Shown one piece after another: positions 35,303 through 42,928 of a stretch of 64,000 nucleotides of DNA (positions within the stretch are counted from its first letter, which is position 1; each line of letters starts with the position of its first letter). A program made the position numbers and the translations under genes. A model generated the notes under the pieces. It saw only the letters and a list, made by a program, of their open reading frames with translations. It was not told the origin of the DNA and did not search any database. The stretch comes from Hydrogenimonas sp. (GTDB lineage: Bacteria; Campylobacterota; Campylobacteria; Campylobacterales; Hydrogenimonadaceae): positions 1,812,001-1,876,000 of the forward strand of contig AP019005.1 in the NCBI GenBank assembly GCA_003945285.1, in the 5' to 3' direction.

Positions 35303-35544
35303 GCTCCGGAATTCTGGCGATGATGCTCGGCATCTCCACACTGCTCGGCGCACTGGGACTGCTGGCGCTTCTGTGGGGGCACAGGACAGGTCAGTTCGAA
35401 GATCACCACAAATTCATAGACGGCGCTCTCTACGACGGAGAAGAGGAGCTCAAAGACGCGATCTTGATGGAGAAGAAGCGCAAAGAGGCGAAAGAGCGTG
35501 CGCTCGAAGAGAAGCGTAAAGACAAAAGGGTTATGCCCGATTAG
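35299..35544 (+). CDS. ccoS: cbb3-type cytochrome oxidase assembly protein CcoS
   Basis: The 81-residue product has one N-terminal membrane helix (ILAMMLGISTLLGALGLLALLWG) followed by HRTGQFEDHHKFIDGALYD, the short CcoS signature (RSGQFDD-like), and then an unusually long Lys/Glu tail. CcoS is needed to insert heme b and Cu into cbb3 oxidase. It starts at TTG 35299, overlapping the Dabb stop. Its presence supports the CcoI call. Confidence 0.85.
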   Translation: MSSGILAMMLGISTLLGALGLLALLWGHRTGQFEDHHKFIDGALYDGEEELKDAILMEKKRKEAKERALEEKRKDKRVMPD

Positions 35545-35556
35545 CGAGGAGTACCA

Positions 35557-35679
35557 GTGGGACCGGCATATATGCCTACCGGCGGCCATGTCATAAACAG
35601 TTCCGCACTGCCGGGATTTCTGGTCTGGGCGGGGCTCATCATTCTTATAATGGCGCTCGTATGGCTGCTTGAGAGATGA
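35557..35679 (+). CDS. 40-residue single-span membrane protein
   Basis: This is a short gene with a GTG start and GAGGAG five bases upstream. The product starts MGPAYMPTGGHVINSS and has one hydrophobic segment (LPGFLVWAGLIILIMALVWLL) ending ER. The stop overlaps the gmhB ATG as ATGA, so it is translated within the same transcript. It was not recognised as a known family. Position after ccoS suggests a role in cbb3 assembly or a link to the envelope genes, but this is inference. Confidence 0.7.
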   Translation: MGPAYMPTGGHVINSSALPGFLVWAGLIILIMALVWLLER

Positions 35680-36161
35680 AGAAGGCGCTATTTCTCGACC
35701 GGGACGGTGTGATAAACATAGACCACGGCTATGTAAGCAGAATCGAGGATTTCGAGTTCGTAGAGGGCATCCTGGATCTTGTTTACGAAGCCCAGAAGAG
35801 AGGCTACCTGCCGATAGTGGTGACAAATCAGTCCGGGATAGGGAGGGGATACTACTCTCCGGACGATTTCGAAAGGCTCACATCGTGGATGTTGGAAAAG
35901 ATGCGTGAAAGGGGCATTGTGATCGACCGTTCACATGTGCTTCACTGCCCCCACTCTCCCGATACGGGGTGCGGGTGCCGCAAACCGATGCCCGGAATGT
36001 TTCTGGAGGCCAGAGAGAGGTTCGAGATAGATATGCCGAACTCATGGATGATAGGCGACAAACCAGGCGACATAGAGGCGGCTGAAAGGGCTGGAGTCGG
36101 ACACACCTATCTGACGGAGAAGAACCGAAGAATCGATATAAAGGATCTGCATGGATTTTAA
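35676..36161 (+). CDS. gmhB: D-glycero-D-manno-heptose 1,7-bisphosphate 7-phosphatase
   Basis: GmhB removes the 7-phosphate of heptose bisphosphate in ADP-heptose synthesis. The 161-residue HAD protein starts KKALFLDRDGVINID (motif I), has VTNQSGIGRG (motif II), the Zn-binding cysteine cluster CPHSPDTGCGCRKP, and MIGDKPGDIEAA (motif IV). It overlaps hldD by 11 bases. Genes gmhB, hldD, hldE and gmhA together make the complete ADP-L-glycero-D-manno-heptose route. Confidence 0.95.
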   Translation: MKKALFLDRDGVINIDHGYVSRIEDFEFVEGILDLVYEAQKRGYLPIVVTNQSGIGRGYYSPDDFERLTSWMLEKMRERGIVIDRSHVLHCPHSPDTGCGCRKPMPGMFLEARERFEIDMPNSWMIGDKPGDIEAAERAGVGHTYLTEKNRRIDIKDLHGF

Positions 36162-37146
36162 CGGCAAAAGCATACTCATAACCGGAGGGGCCGGTTTCAT
36201 AGGCTCCAATCTGGCGCACCGTTTTCAGGAGAGTTTCCCCGGGGCCGAGGTGGTGGTTTTCGACCTATTCCGCACCGGCGAAACCTTCGACAACGGAAAC
36301 CTCAAGAGCTTCGGCCACTACAAAAACCTCAAAGGCTTCAAGGGTGAGATAATTTCCGGAGACATAACCAAAAAAGAGGATCTCGAGCGCCTCGAAGATT
36401 TCAGTTTCGACTACATATTCCACGAGGCGGCGATAAGCGACACCACGGTTTACGACCAGAAGATAATGATAGATACCAACCTGAACGCCTTCAAGGATCT
36501 TCTGAAGATGGCGAAAAAGATGGATGCGGCGATAATCTACGCAAGCTCCGGCGCCACATACGGAAACGCACCCGCACCGCAGACGGTCGGGCGTGAAGAC
36601 CCGGCGAACATCTACGGTTTCAGCAAGCTCGCCATGGACAACCTCGCCTACGAGTGGATGAAAAAGAGCGACCTGCCGATAGTGGGACTCCGCTACTTCA
36701 ACGTCTACGGCCCGAGGGAGTTTTTCAAAAACAGAACCGCCTCGATGGTACTGCAGTTCGGCCACCAGATACTCGCCGGCAAAAACCCCAAACTCTTCGA
36801 AGGCTCCGACACGATTCTTCGCGACTTCATATACATAGACGACGTAATACAGGCAAACATAAAAGCGTGCAACCCAAAAAGAAGCGGCGTCTACAACGTA
36901 GGAACCGGAAAAGCGAGAAGCTTCCAGGATATCGTCGACATACTCCAAAAAGAGCTCGGCACTAGTCTGGAGTGCGAATATATTCCCAACCCCTACATAG
37001 GGCAGTACCAGTTCTTCACCCAGGCGGACATAGAGCCGACGAGAGAGTTTTTGGGGTATGAGCCCGAAGTGACGCTCGAAGAGGGAATCCGGCGGTATGT
37101 TCCGGAGATTGTTCGGCTTTTCAAGGAAGAAGTCGATGGTCGATAG
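36151..37146 (+). CDS. hldD: ADP-L-glycero-D-manno-heptose 6-epimerase
   Basis: This 331-residue extended SDR enzyme inverts C6 of ADP-heptose to give the sugar used by WaaC and WaaF. It has the Rossmann loop ITGGAGFIGSN, the catalytic serine segment ASSGATYG, and YGFSK with the catalytic Tyr-Lys pair. It ends VDGR; the last codons and stop (TAG) lie inside the left inverted repeat of the S23 cassette, so the repeat has supplied the C-terminus. Confidence 0.95.
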   Translation: MDFNGKSILITGGAGFIGSNLAHRFQESFPGAEVVVFDLFRTGETFDNGNLKSFGHYKNLKGFKGEIISGDITKKEDLERLEDFSFDYIFHEAAISDTTVYDQKIMIDTNLNAFKDLLKMAKKMDAAIIYASSGATYGNAPAPQTVGREDPANIYGFSKLAMDNLAYEWMKKSDLPIVGLRYFNVYGPREFFKNRTASMVLQFGHQILAGKNPKLFEGSDTILRDFIYIDDVIQANIKACNPKRSGVYNVGTGKARSFQDIVDILQKELGTSLECEYIPNPYIGQYQFFTQADIEPTREFLGYEPEVTLEEGIRRYVPEIVRLFKEEVDGR

Positions 37147-37166
37147 TCGATGGTCGATAGTGAATG
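37132..37166 (+). repeat. Left inverted repeat (heptad array C)
   Basis: Units GTCGATG and GTCGATA alternate twice, followed by GTGAATG. The hldD stop codon lies in it. Confidence 0.9.
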
Positions 37167-37179
37167 AGAGGGTGGTGCT

Positions 37180-37548
37180 GTGAAGTGTGAAAATATGGAT
37201 GTTTGGAAAAAATCTGCGTCTGTGAGTTCCGAAATATATTTACAACTTAGAGAGTTCAAAGATTTCAGTTTCAAAGATCAGTTAACCCGTTCCGGTTTGT
37301 CTGTTCCGAGCAATATAGCAGAGTGGTTGGAGAGAAAATCCGAACAGGAGAAGATCCGTTTTTTGGATATTGCAAGAGCTTCCATAGCTGAAGCCAAAAC
37401 CCAAATCTATATTGGCATGAAAATAGACTATATTCCGGTAGAAAAAGGTAAAAGCTGGATAGCGGAATATGAAAGTATCGGAAAAATGCTTACTGCGTTG
37501 ATAAACAGTATCCAGAACAGAAGTGCGGAGAAAACCGATGACCATTGA
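37180..37548 (+). CDS. Four-helix-bundle protein, S23/IVS family
   Basis: This 122-residue all-helical protein shows the family features MDVWKKSASVSSEIY, the loop SGLSVPSNIAEWLERKSEQEKIRFLDIARASIAEAKTQ, and GKMLTALINSI. Such proteins are found inside 23S rRNA intervening sequences, as stand-alone genes, and as the related Avd of diversity-generating retroelements. It starts at GTG 37180 with GAGGG upstream; ATG 37195 is an alternative. Its stop (TGA 37546-37548) lies in the right inverted repeat. Function is unknown. Confidence 0.88.
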   Translation: MKCENMDVWKKSASVSSEIYLQLREFKDFSFKDQLTRSGLSVPSNIAEWLERKSEQEKIRFLDIARASIAEAKTQIYIGMKIDYIPVEKGKSWIAEYESIGKMLTALINSIQNRSAEKTDDH

Positions 37549-37584
37549 CTATCGACCATCGACTATCGACCATCGACCATCGAC
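37543..37584 (-). repeat. Right inverted repeat (heptad array D)
   Basis: CATTGAC is followed by five units of (T/C)ATCGAC, the reverse complement of array C plus one extra unit. It overlaps the S23 stop codon and extends an open frame upstream of hldE. Confidence 0.9.
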
Positions 37585-37604
37585 CCGCAGCCAAAGGCGG
37601 GAAA

Positions 37605-39038
37605 ATGCGTAAATACCAAACCCTAAAACCTTCGGTGCTGGTCATCGGAGACCTGATGATAGACCATTATCTGTGGGGAAAGACGGAGCGTATCTCCCCG
37701 GAGGCGCCTGTACCGGTCATAGATGTACAAAACGAGAGCGAGGTGCTAGGCGGTGCGGGCAATGTCGTAAACAACCTCGTGGCGCTCGGTGCGGATGTCA
37801 GTGTCGCCTCAGTTATAGGTATGGATGAGAACGGAAAGCGGCTTGCGAAGATGCTTGAAGAGCTCGGCGTCGGCAGCGATACACTGGTTTTGGAGCGGGG
37901 AAGAAGGACTACGAGGAAGAGCCGGGTTATTGCTTCGCATCAGCAGGTGATCCGCTTCGACAGCGAGAGTAGACAGGAGATAGGCAAAGAGAGCGAAGAG
38001 AAGATACTATCCCTTGTCCGAAGCAGGCTGCCCGAAACGGATATAATTCTGCTCTCCGACTACGGCAAGGGTGTCCTGAGCGACTCCCTGACGCGTCGGA
38101 TAATCGGCATGGCGAGAGACGGAGGGGTCAAGGTGCTGGTAGACCCCAAAGGGAGAGACTACTCCAAGTACGAGGGTGCGACACTGGTGACTCCCAACAA
38201 GAAGGAGGCGAGCGAAGCGACCGGCATAGCCATCGTCGACAAAGATTCTCTTAGAGAGGCCGGCTTCAGGCTCAAAAACGGACTCGGACTGGATATGGCT
38301 ATGATAACCCTCTCCGAGGAGGGGATGGCGATATTCGACGAGACGATGAGGAGCATCCCGACGGTGGCCAGAGAGGTCTACGACGTAACGGGGGCGGGAG
38401 ATACGGTGCTCTCCACACTCGGCTTCGTCCTGGGTGCCGGAGGCGACATCGACGAAGCGGCACGAATAGCCAACGCGGCGGCGGCCGTAGTGGTGGGCAA
38501 GCTGGGCAGCGCCACCGCTACATGGGATGAGATAATAGCCTACGAGACGACCCTGCACGACTCTACGACGGAGCACCGCATAAAAGATAAAAAAGAGCTC
38601 GAAGAGAGTGTCGAAAGGCTCAAAAACGAAGGTAAACGCATAGTTTTCACAAACGGATGTTTCGATATACTTCACCTCGGACATGTGAAGTATCTGGAGA
38701 AGGCCAAAAGCTTCGGGGACGTTCTGATAGTCGGGGTCAACTCCGACGCTTCGGTAAAACGCCTCAAGGGTGAGAGCCGTCCGGTCAACCCTCAATTCGA
38801 CAGGGCCTATCTTCTTGCGGCGCTGGATGCCGTCGATTTCGTCACGATTTTCGACGAAGATACCCCCTACGACCTCATAAAGGCGGTCAGGCCGGATGTG
38901 CTGGTAAAAGGCGGGGACTACGAAGGCAAAGAGGTGGTCGGCAGCGATATTGCGAAAGAGGTCAGGCTGGTCGACTTTGTAGATGGAAAAAGTACTACCG
39001 GGATTATAGAAAATATCAACAAAAAGGGGAAACAGTGA
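37605..39038 (+). CDS. hldE: Bifunctional heptose 7-phosphate kinase / heptose 1-phosphate adenylyltransferase
   Basis: The 477-residue fusion phosphorylates D-glycero-D-manno-heptose 7-phosphate, and later adenylates heptose 1-phosphate. It has an N-terminal ribokinase-like domain (LVIGDLMIDHYLWG, GGAGNVVNNL, DVTGAGDTV with the catalytic Asp) and a C-terminal cytidylyltransferase-type domain with TNGCFDILHLGHVKYL. ATG 37605 has AAGGCGGG upstream. The open frame continues back to 37545, but that part is heptad repeat (TIDHRLSTIDHRP) and probably not translated. Confidence 0.94.
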   Translation: MRKYQTLKPSVLVIGDLMIDHYLWGKTERISPEAPVPVIDVQNESEVLGGAGNVVNNLVALGADVSVASVIGMDENGKRLAKMLEELGVGSDTLVLERGRRTTRKSRVIASHQQVIRFDSESRQEIGKESEEKILSLVRSRLPETDIILLSDYGKGVLSDSLTRRIIGMARDGGVKVLVDPKGRDYSKYEGATLVTPNKKEASEATGIAIVDKDSLREAGFRLKNGLGLDMAMITLSEEGMAIFDETMRSIPTVAREVYDVTGAGDTVLSTLGFVLGAGGDIDEAARIANAAAAVVVGKLGSATATWDEIIAYETTLHDSTTEHRIKDKKELEESVERLKNEGKRIVFTNGCFDILHLGHVKYLEKAKSFGDVLIVGVNSDASVKRLKGESRPVNPQFDRAYLLAALDAVDFVTIFDEDTPYDLIKAVRPDVLVKGGDYEGKEVVGSDIAKEVRLVDFVDGKSTTGIIENINKKGKQ

Positions 39039-39604
39039 TGAAAAAAACGTTTATTGCGGCTCTGATTGCGTCTTTGCCGCTTATGGCTCAAAACAGTGCG
39101 GAGATAAATCTCAATTCGAACGACATAGAGGTGGCCGGAAGCTACCAGACCGGCTACGGCTTCGCCTATGACGGCAGAAGCAGCCGAAACTACCTGCACG
39201 CCCGCTACCTATACAGCGGAGAAAGTCAGACCCAGGGTCAGAACCTGGGAGAGTTCGGATACCTTGCCACAGGTACCGTAGGAAGCTTCACCAGGCTCAG
39301 ACTGGGCATCGGAATAATGGCTTCCGCCGCGGACAGCTACTTTGCCGTACCGTTGGGGCTAACCGCCAAGTATCTTCTACCGGTCGAGTGGCCTGTCACC
39401 CTGACCGCATCGTTCTATGCCGCTCCGGACCCGCTCGTTTTCGGCGACGGCAGCGGCTACAGCGCATACCGTATCGGCCTGGAGTCACAGATAATTCCAA
39501 ACGCATCACTCTACGGCGGATACCGGAATATAGATCTGAAATATGAGAATGGACGCAAAAACTTCAACGACGGATGGTACGTGGGTGTCCGTTTCTACTT
39601 CTAA
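39035..39604 (+). CDS. YfaZ-family outer-membrane protein
   Basis: This 189-residue product has a signal peptide (KKTFIAALIASLPLMA) and a small beta barrel with repeated aromatic strands (ARYLYSG, GYLATGTVGSFTRLRLGIGIM) ending VGVRFYF. It fits the YfaZ family of small barrels by length and layout. The ATG overlaps the hldE stop as ATGA-like TGATGA. Why a barrel gene lies inside the heptose operon is not clear. Confidence 0.75.
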   Translation: MMKKTFIAALIASLPLMAQNSAEINLNSNDIEVAGSYQTGYGFAYDGRSSRNYLHARYLYSGESQTQGQNLGEFGYLATGTVGSFTRLRLGIGIMASAADSYFAVPLGLTAKYLLPVEWPVTLTASFYAAPDPLVFGDGSGYSAYRIGLESQIIPNASLYGGYRNIDLKYENGRKNFNDGWYVGVRFYF

Positions 39605-39613
39605 GGGGTGTAT

Positions 39614-40180
39614 ATGCTTACGGTAATAGAGAATGAGCTCGAGGCGCACAGAAAGACTCTCGAGAGTGTAATAGAAGGGCTGCAGCACTTCATCTACTCT
39701 CTGGGTGTAATAGCTACCGAGACGCTCGAAGGCGGCAACAAGATACTTCTTTGCGGCAACGGCGGGAGCGCGGCCGACGCACAGCATATAGCCGCCGAAC
39801 TGACCGGGCGCTACAAGATCGAGCGCAGAGGGCTTCCGGCTATTGCGCTTACTACTGATACATCGGCTCTCACAGCCATAGGCAACGATTACGGCTACGA
39901 GCAGGTCTTCTCGAGGCAGGTCGAAGCGCTTGCACAGAAGGGCGACCTTCTCATCGCCATCTCCACCAGCGGAAACAGCCCCAACGTGATATACGCTATC
40001 GAAAAGGCGAAGGAGATGGGGTGCCGTGCGGTAGGACTGAGCGGCAAAGGGGGTGGAAAGATGAACGATGTCTGCGACCTGAACATCATCGTTCCCTCCG
40101 ACGATACGGCCAGAATTCAGGAGATGCACATACTCATAGGCCACATAGTCTGCCAGCTGATCGATAACGAATACAGGTAG
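39614..40180 (+). CDS. gmhA: Sedoheptulose 7-phosphate isomerase
   Basis: GmhA starts ADP-heptose synthesis by isomerising sedoheptulose 7-phosphate. The 188-residue SIS-domain protein has [21 protein letters not shown], the [13 protein letters not shown] phospho-sugar loop, and [13 protein letters not shown] at the C-terminus. ATG 39614 is preferred (AAGGGG five bases upstream); the in-frame GTG at 39608 abuts the Shine-Dalgarno. A terminator follows the stop. Confidence 0.95.
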   Translation: MLTVIENELEAHRKTLESVIEGLQHFIYSLGVIATETLEGGNKILLCGNGGSAADAQHIAAELTGRYKIERRGLPAIALTTDTSALTAIGNDYGYEQVFSRQVEALAQKGDLLIAISTSGNSPNVIYAIEKAKEMGCRAVGLSGKGGGKMNDVCDLNIIVPSDDTARIQEMHILIGHIVCQLIDNEYR

Positions 40181-40199
40181 ACAAACAATATAAACTCCG

Positions 40200-40243
40200 G
40201 GCTCTCTTTTCAACGGTTTGAAAAAAGAGAGCCGCATTTTTTT
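40200..40243 (+). terminator. Rho-independent terminator after gmhA
   Basis: GGCTCTCTTTT and AAAAGAGAGCC form the stem around an ACGGTTTGAA loop region, followed by GCA and seven T. It ends the plus-strand ccoI-gmhA run and faces the convergent waaF end. Confidence 0.85.
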
Positions 40244-40299
40244 CAATGTATTGAAAAATACCTAATTTCAGCCGCCGACTCTTCTAAAATTTTATCCCT

Positions 40300-41277
40300 T
40301 CACATACTTTCCAAAAGGCGATTCGCCGCCTCTGTGACTTCCGAAGCCTCTATACCTTTCATGCACTCGTGTGTCTTTATGGGACATGTACGCTTCATGC
40401 AGGGAGCGCACTCGAGATCATGTCTGACTATTACACTCTTTTGGTTCATCCACTGGCAGGTCTCTTTGTGTCTGGTGGGGCCGAAAACGGCTACGGTCGG
40501 GACCGAGTAGGCGGCGGCTATATGCATCGGGCCGCTGTCTCCTGTGATGAATAGATCGAGTCCGCCTATGAGCGAGCAGAGCTCGGGAATTGTGGTTTCG
40601 CCCGCTATGTTTTTGACCTTTTCAACACCCTTTTCATGTACCGCTCTCTCGATATCCGCCGCTATCTTCCTCTCTCCCGGCCCTCCGAAGATTAGTATGT
40701 CGAACCTGTCGGAAAGCTCTGCGGCGACTTCTGCGAACTTTTCGGGATACCAACGTTTTGCGCTGCCGTATGTCGCGCCCGGGTTAATGCCGAGTGTCTG
40801 TCTCTCGAAGCTCTTTGCCGGCCAGTAGAGCTTGAGCGGTCCGGGGAGGTCGTTTCGGCCTGTTATGCCGTTTATGAAGGATTGGTAGCGTTGGACTTGG
40901 TGGGCGGCGCTTTGCGCCGAGTCGATGGTCGATAGTCGATGGTCGATGGAGGTTTTTTTGTAGATATATCTTTTCGGTGTGCCGGTGAGCAGAAGGAGAA
41001 GTTTTGAATAGAAGTGGCTGCGGAAGCTTAGTGCTAGATCGTGCTTTTGCAGCTCTTTTGAGAGGCGGTAGATGTTGAGCGGGCGGAAGCCGCCGGATTT
41101 TGTCTTGTCTATAACTACGCGATTTATGCGAGGGTGTACCTTTAGCGCCTCCGTTGAGACGTATGAGCCTACTATCGTGATTTCGGCCTCCGGGTAGGCT
41201 GCGAAGAGGTTTTCCAGTGCTGGTGTGGCCATGACGGCGTCGCCCAGCCATGTGGGAAGCTCTATGAGTATCTTCAT
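40300..41277 (-). CDS. waaF: ADP-heptose:LPS heptosyltransferase II-like
   Basis: This 325-residue GT9 glycosyltransferase probably adds the second heptose to the core. It has LPTWLGDAVMATPAL at the N-terminus, LGINPGATYGSAKRWYPEKF in the middle, and the donor-binding GDSGPMHIAAAYSVPTVAVFGPT. The start is ATG 41277, overlapping the upstream GT2 stop as ATGA; the longer open frame to 41418 is rejected. Residues 110-119 (SIDHRLSTID) are encoded by a heptad array in frame in a loop region. The C-terminal CAPCMKRTC cluster is family-typical. Confidence 0.88.
   Translation of the reverse strand: MKILIELPTWLGDAVMATPALENLFAAYPEAEITIVGSYVSTEALKVHPRINRVVIDKTKSGGFRPLNIYRLSKELQKHDLALSFRSHFYSKLLLLLTGTPKRYIYKKTSIDHRLSTIDSAQSAAHQVQRYQSFINGITGRNDLPGPLKLYWPAKSFERQTLGINPGATYGSAKRWYPEKFAEVAAELSDRFDILIFGGPGERKIAADIERAVHEKGVEKVKNIAGETTIPELCSLIGGLDLFITGDSGPMHIAAAYSVPTVAVFGPTRHKETCQWMNQKSVIVRHDLECAPCMKRTCPIKTHECMKGIEASEVTEAANRLLESM
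40921..40948. repeat. Heptad array E inside waaF
   Basis: Four GTCGATN units with N = G, A, G, G. The same unit forms the inverted repeats of the cassette at 37132. Here it is solo and in frame. Confidence 0.9.
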
Positions 41278-42134
41278 TTCACCAGCCGGTAATGTTTTTT
41301 GCTCAGCTCCAGCCCGAAGAGCTCTTCCAGCTTTTTCATCAGGCGGTGCTTCTTCTCTTTTCTTGTCAAGACATGGTTGGGATCGGCACGAAATACCCCT
41401 TTGGCTTTGGGCAGCCACTCTTGAACAGCTTTCGGGTGGCTCCCTTTGAACTCCTTTATGATGGAGGGGTCTATCTGCGAGTAGTCGATGGCCCGGTGGC
41501 TCTTGTTCCAGTACTTCTGTACCTTTTGGCTCTTGAGGTTCATCTGCTCTTCGCTTCTTACCCAGCCGTAGTGGTACATCTTGGCTCCTGTCAGGGCGGC
41601 ATTTGGGTAGCGCCCTATCTTGTTGCTTGCGAGCACCAGCCAGAAGAGGCCGTCGGGCGCGTAACTTCTGACGGAGTTTTTGATGATTCTCGGAGCGCGG
41701 CGGTACCAGCCCGGCGAGTCGAGGTAGCTGTTGGCGTTTCCGTAGAAGTGGATATAGTCGAAAACGAGCGCCTCGACACGTTCGTCGTCTCTGTATCTTT
41801 TCATAGCCTCAACGATCTTTTCGAGGTCATCCTCGTGAACCACCTCATCGGCTTCGAGGTAGAAGGCCCAGTCACCCGTACAGTTGAACTGCGCTATCAT
41901 CTTCTGCTGGCCGTAGACGTAGCCTCTCTCTCTCATCACTTCGTTCCACTGCGTATGGATGACCCTGATCTTCGGGTCACCTATAGCCTCCAGCATACTC
42001 TGGGTCTCATCTTCACAGGGGCCGAGTGCGACGATGAACTCATCCACTATGGGAAGAATCGATTTTATCGACTCCACGAAAGGGTAGCCGAGCATCTGCC
42101 CGTTTCTAAGAAATGTAAAACCGCTTACTCTCAT
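41274..42134 (-). CDS. Glycosyltransferase family 2 protein
   Basis: This 286-residue protein has the GT2-like N-terminal strand GFTFLRNGQMLGYPFVESIKSILPIVDEFIVALGPCEDET and a DxD-like acidic site in FYLEADEVVHEDD, followed by a long C-terminal helical extension. It probably adds a sugar to the lipooligosaccharide core. ATG 42134 has GGAG upstream and overlaps the next gene as ATGA. The acceptor and donor are unknown. Confidence 0.78.
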   Translation of the reverse strand: MRVSGFTFLRNGQMLGYPFVESIKSILPIVDEFIVALGPCEDETQSMLEAIGDPKIRVIHTQWNEVMRERGYVYGQQKMIAQFNCTGDWAFYLEADEVVHEDDLEKIVEAMKRYRDDERVEALVFDYIHFYGNANSYLDSPGWYRRAPRIIKNSVRSYAPDGLFWLVLASNKIGRYPNAALTGAKMYHYGWVRSEEQMNLKSQKVQKYWNKSHRAIDYSQIDPSIIKEFKGSHPKAVQEWLPKAKGVFRADPNHVLTRKEKKHRLMKKLEELFGLELSKKHYRLVK

Positions 42135-42928
42135 TTTGGCTCCTTGATGAATCTGTCGATCCCCTCTTCGCACCGCACCAATTTCTCTTCGATAGTGCGT
42201 CTTAGCCTCATATCGTTTTCGGCCAGAGACTCTCTTGTGCTCTCTTCATGGTAGAGGTGGTAGGCTACCGCCGCAAATCTCAGATCTTTTCTGACAAGGC
42301 CCCTGTTCAGAAGCCTTGCGGCGAACTCGCTGTCTTCGCGCCCCCACCCTGTGAAGCGGTTGTCGAAGCCGTTCACGGCCAGAACTTCATCTCTGAAAAG
42401 TGCGAAGTTGCAGGTTCTGATGCCCCTCAAAGAGCGGCTCTTTTTCGAAAAAAGCGAGCTCAGCAGACTGCATCTGAGGGCGTTTTTCCTGTTCTTTACC
42501 GATTTCGAAAAGATCGAAAAGGAGATTCTTCCCCTCTCGAGCGCCTCGTCTGTGGCAGCCTTGGTCAAAAGCACCCTTCCCCCCTGCACGAAACACCCCT
42601 TTTCGGATGCTTCGATATGGTCTTTTATGAAGAGCGGATGAAGAATCATATCTCCGTCTATCATCACGATATACTCGCCGCTGCTCATAGCTATAGCCCG
42701 GTTGCGTGACATTGCGGCTCTGAACCCCTCATCCTCCTGCCAGGCGTGGAGTATCGGCACGGCACTGTTTGCGGTCATCTTCTCCACCACCCTTTTCGTC
42801 TCATCACGGCTGCCGTCGTCGGCCACGACTATCTCATGGGGAGGAGTCTTCTGGTTCAGCGCGCTTTCGAGGACCAACTCCAGCGCATCGGGGCGGTTGT
42901 AGGTGGTAACTATGAGCGATACTCTCAC
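42131..42928 (-). CDS. Glycosyltransferase family 2 protein
   Basis: This 265-residue GT2 enzyme begins VSLIVTTYNRPDALELVLES, has VADDGSRDE, an IDGDMILHP acidic site near residue 95, and the TGWGREDSEFAARL motif near 195 that is typical of galactosyl/N-acetylgalactosaminyl-transferase-like GT2 members. It probably builds the outer core. It overlaps both neighbours by four bases, so translation is coupled. Confidence 0.82.
   Translation of the reverse strand: MRVSLIVTTYNRPDALELVLESALNQKTPPHEIVVADDGSRDETKRVVEKMTANSAVPILHAWQEDEGFRAAMSRNRAIAMSSGEYIVMIDGDMILHPLFIKDHIEASEKGCFVQGGRVLLTKAATDEALERGRISFSIFSKSVKNRKNALRCSLLSSLFSKKSRSLRGIRTCNFALFRDEVLAVNGFDNRFTGWGREDSEFAARLLNRGLVRKDLRFAAVAYHLYHEESTRESLAENDMRLRRTIEEKLVRCEEGIDRFIKEPK

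Larger units (their letters stand above)
37132..37584 (+). mobile_element. IVS-like cassette: S23-type gene between 35-bp heptad inverted repeats
   Basis: The left end (37132-37166) is four GTCGATR heptads plus GTGAATG. The right end, read in reverse complement (37577-37543), is the same four heptads plus GTCAATG, so 34 of 35 bases match; one more heptad extends the right side to 37584. Between them is one gene for an S23/four-helix-bundle protein. The interior is visibly more AT-rich than hldD and hldE. This layout parallels intervening sequences of 23S rRNA, but here in a heptose operon. Confidence 0.75.

Noticed and set aside
37180-37548. Possible Avd gene of a diversity-generating retroelement
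   Set aside because: The protein fold is related, but no reverse transcriptase, template repeat or variable repeat is visible nearby.
37545-37604. N-terminal extension of hldE
   Set aside because: It is encoded by the heptad array and precedes a good Shine-Dalgarno and ATG at 37605.
41278-41418. N-terminal extension of waaF
   Set aside because: It overlaps the upstream glycosyltransferase gene, lacks a ribosome-binding site, and the ATGA-overlapping ATG gives a normal WaaF start. The same reasoning removes the extensions before lptG, lpxL and the GT2 genes.
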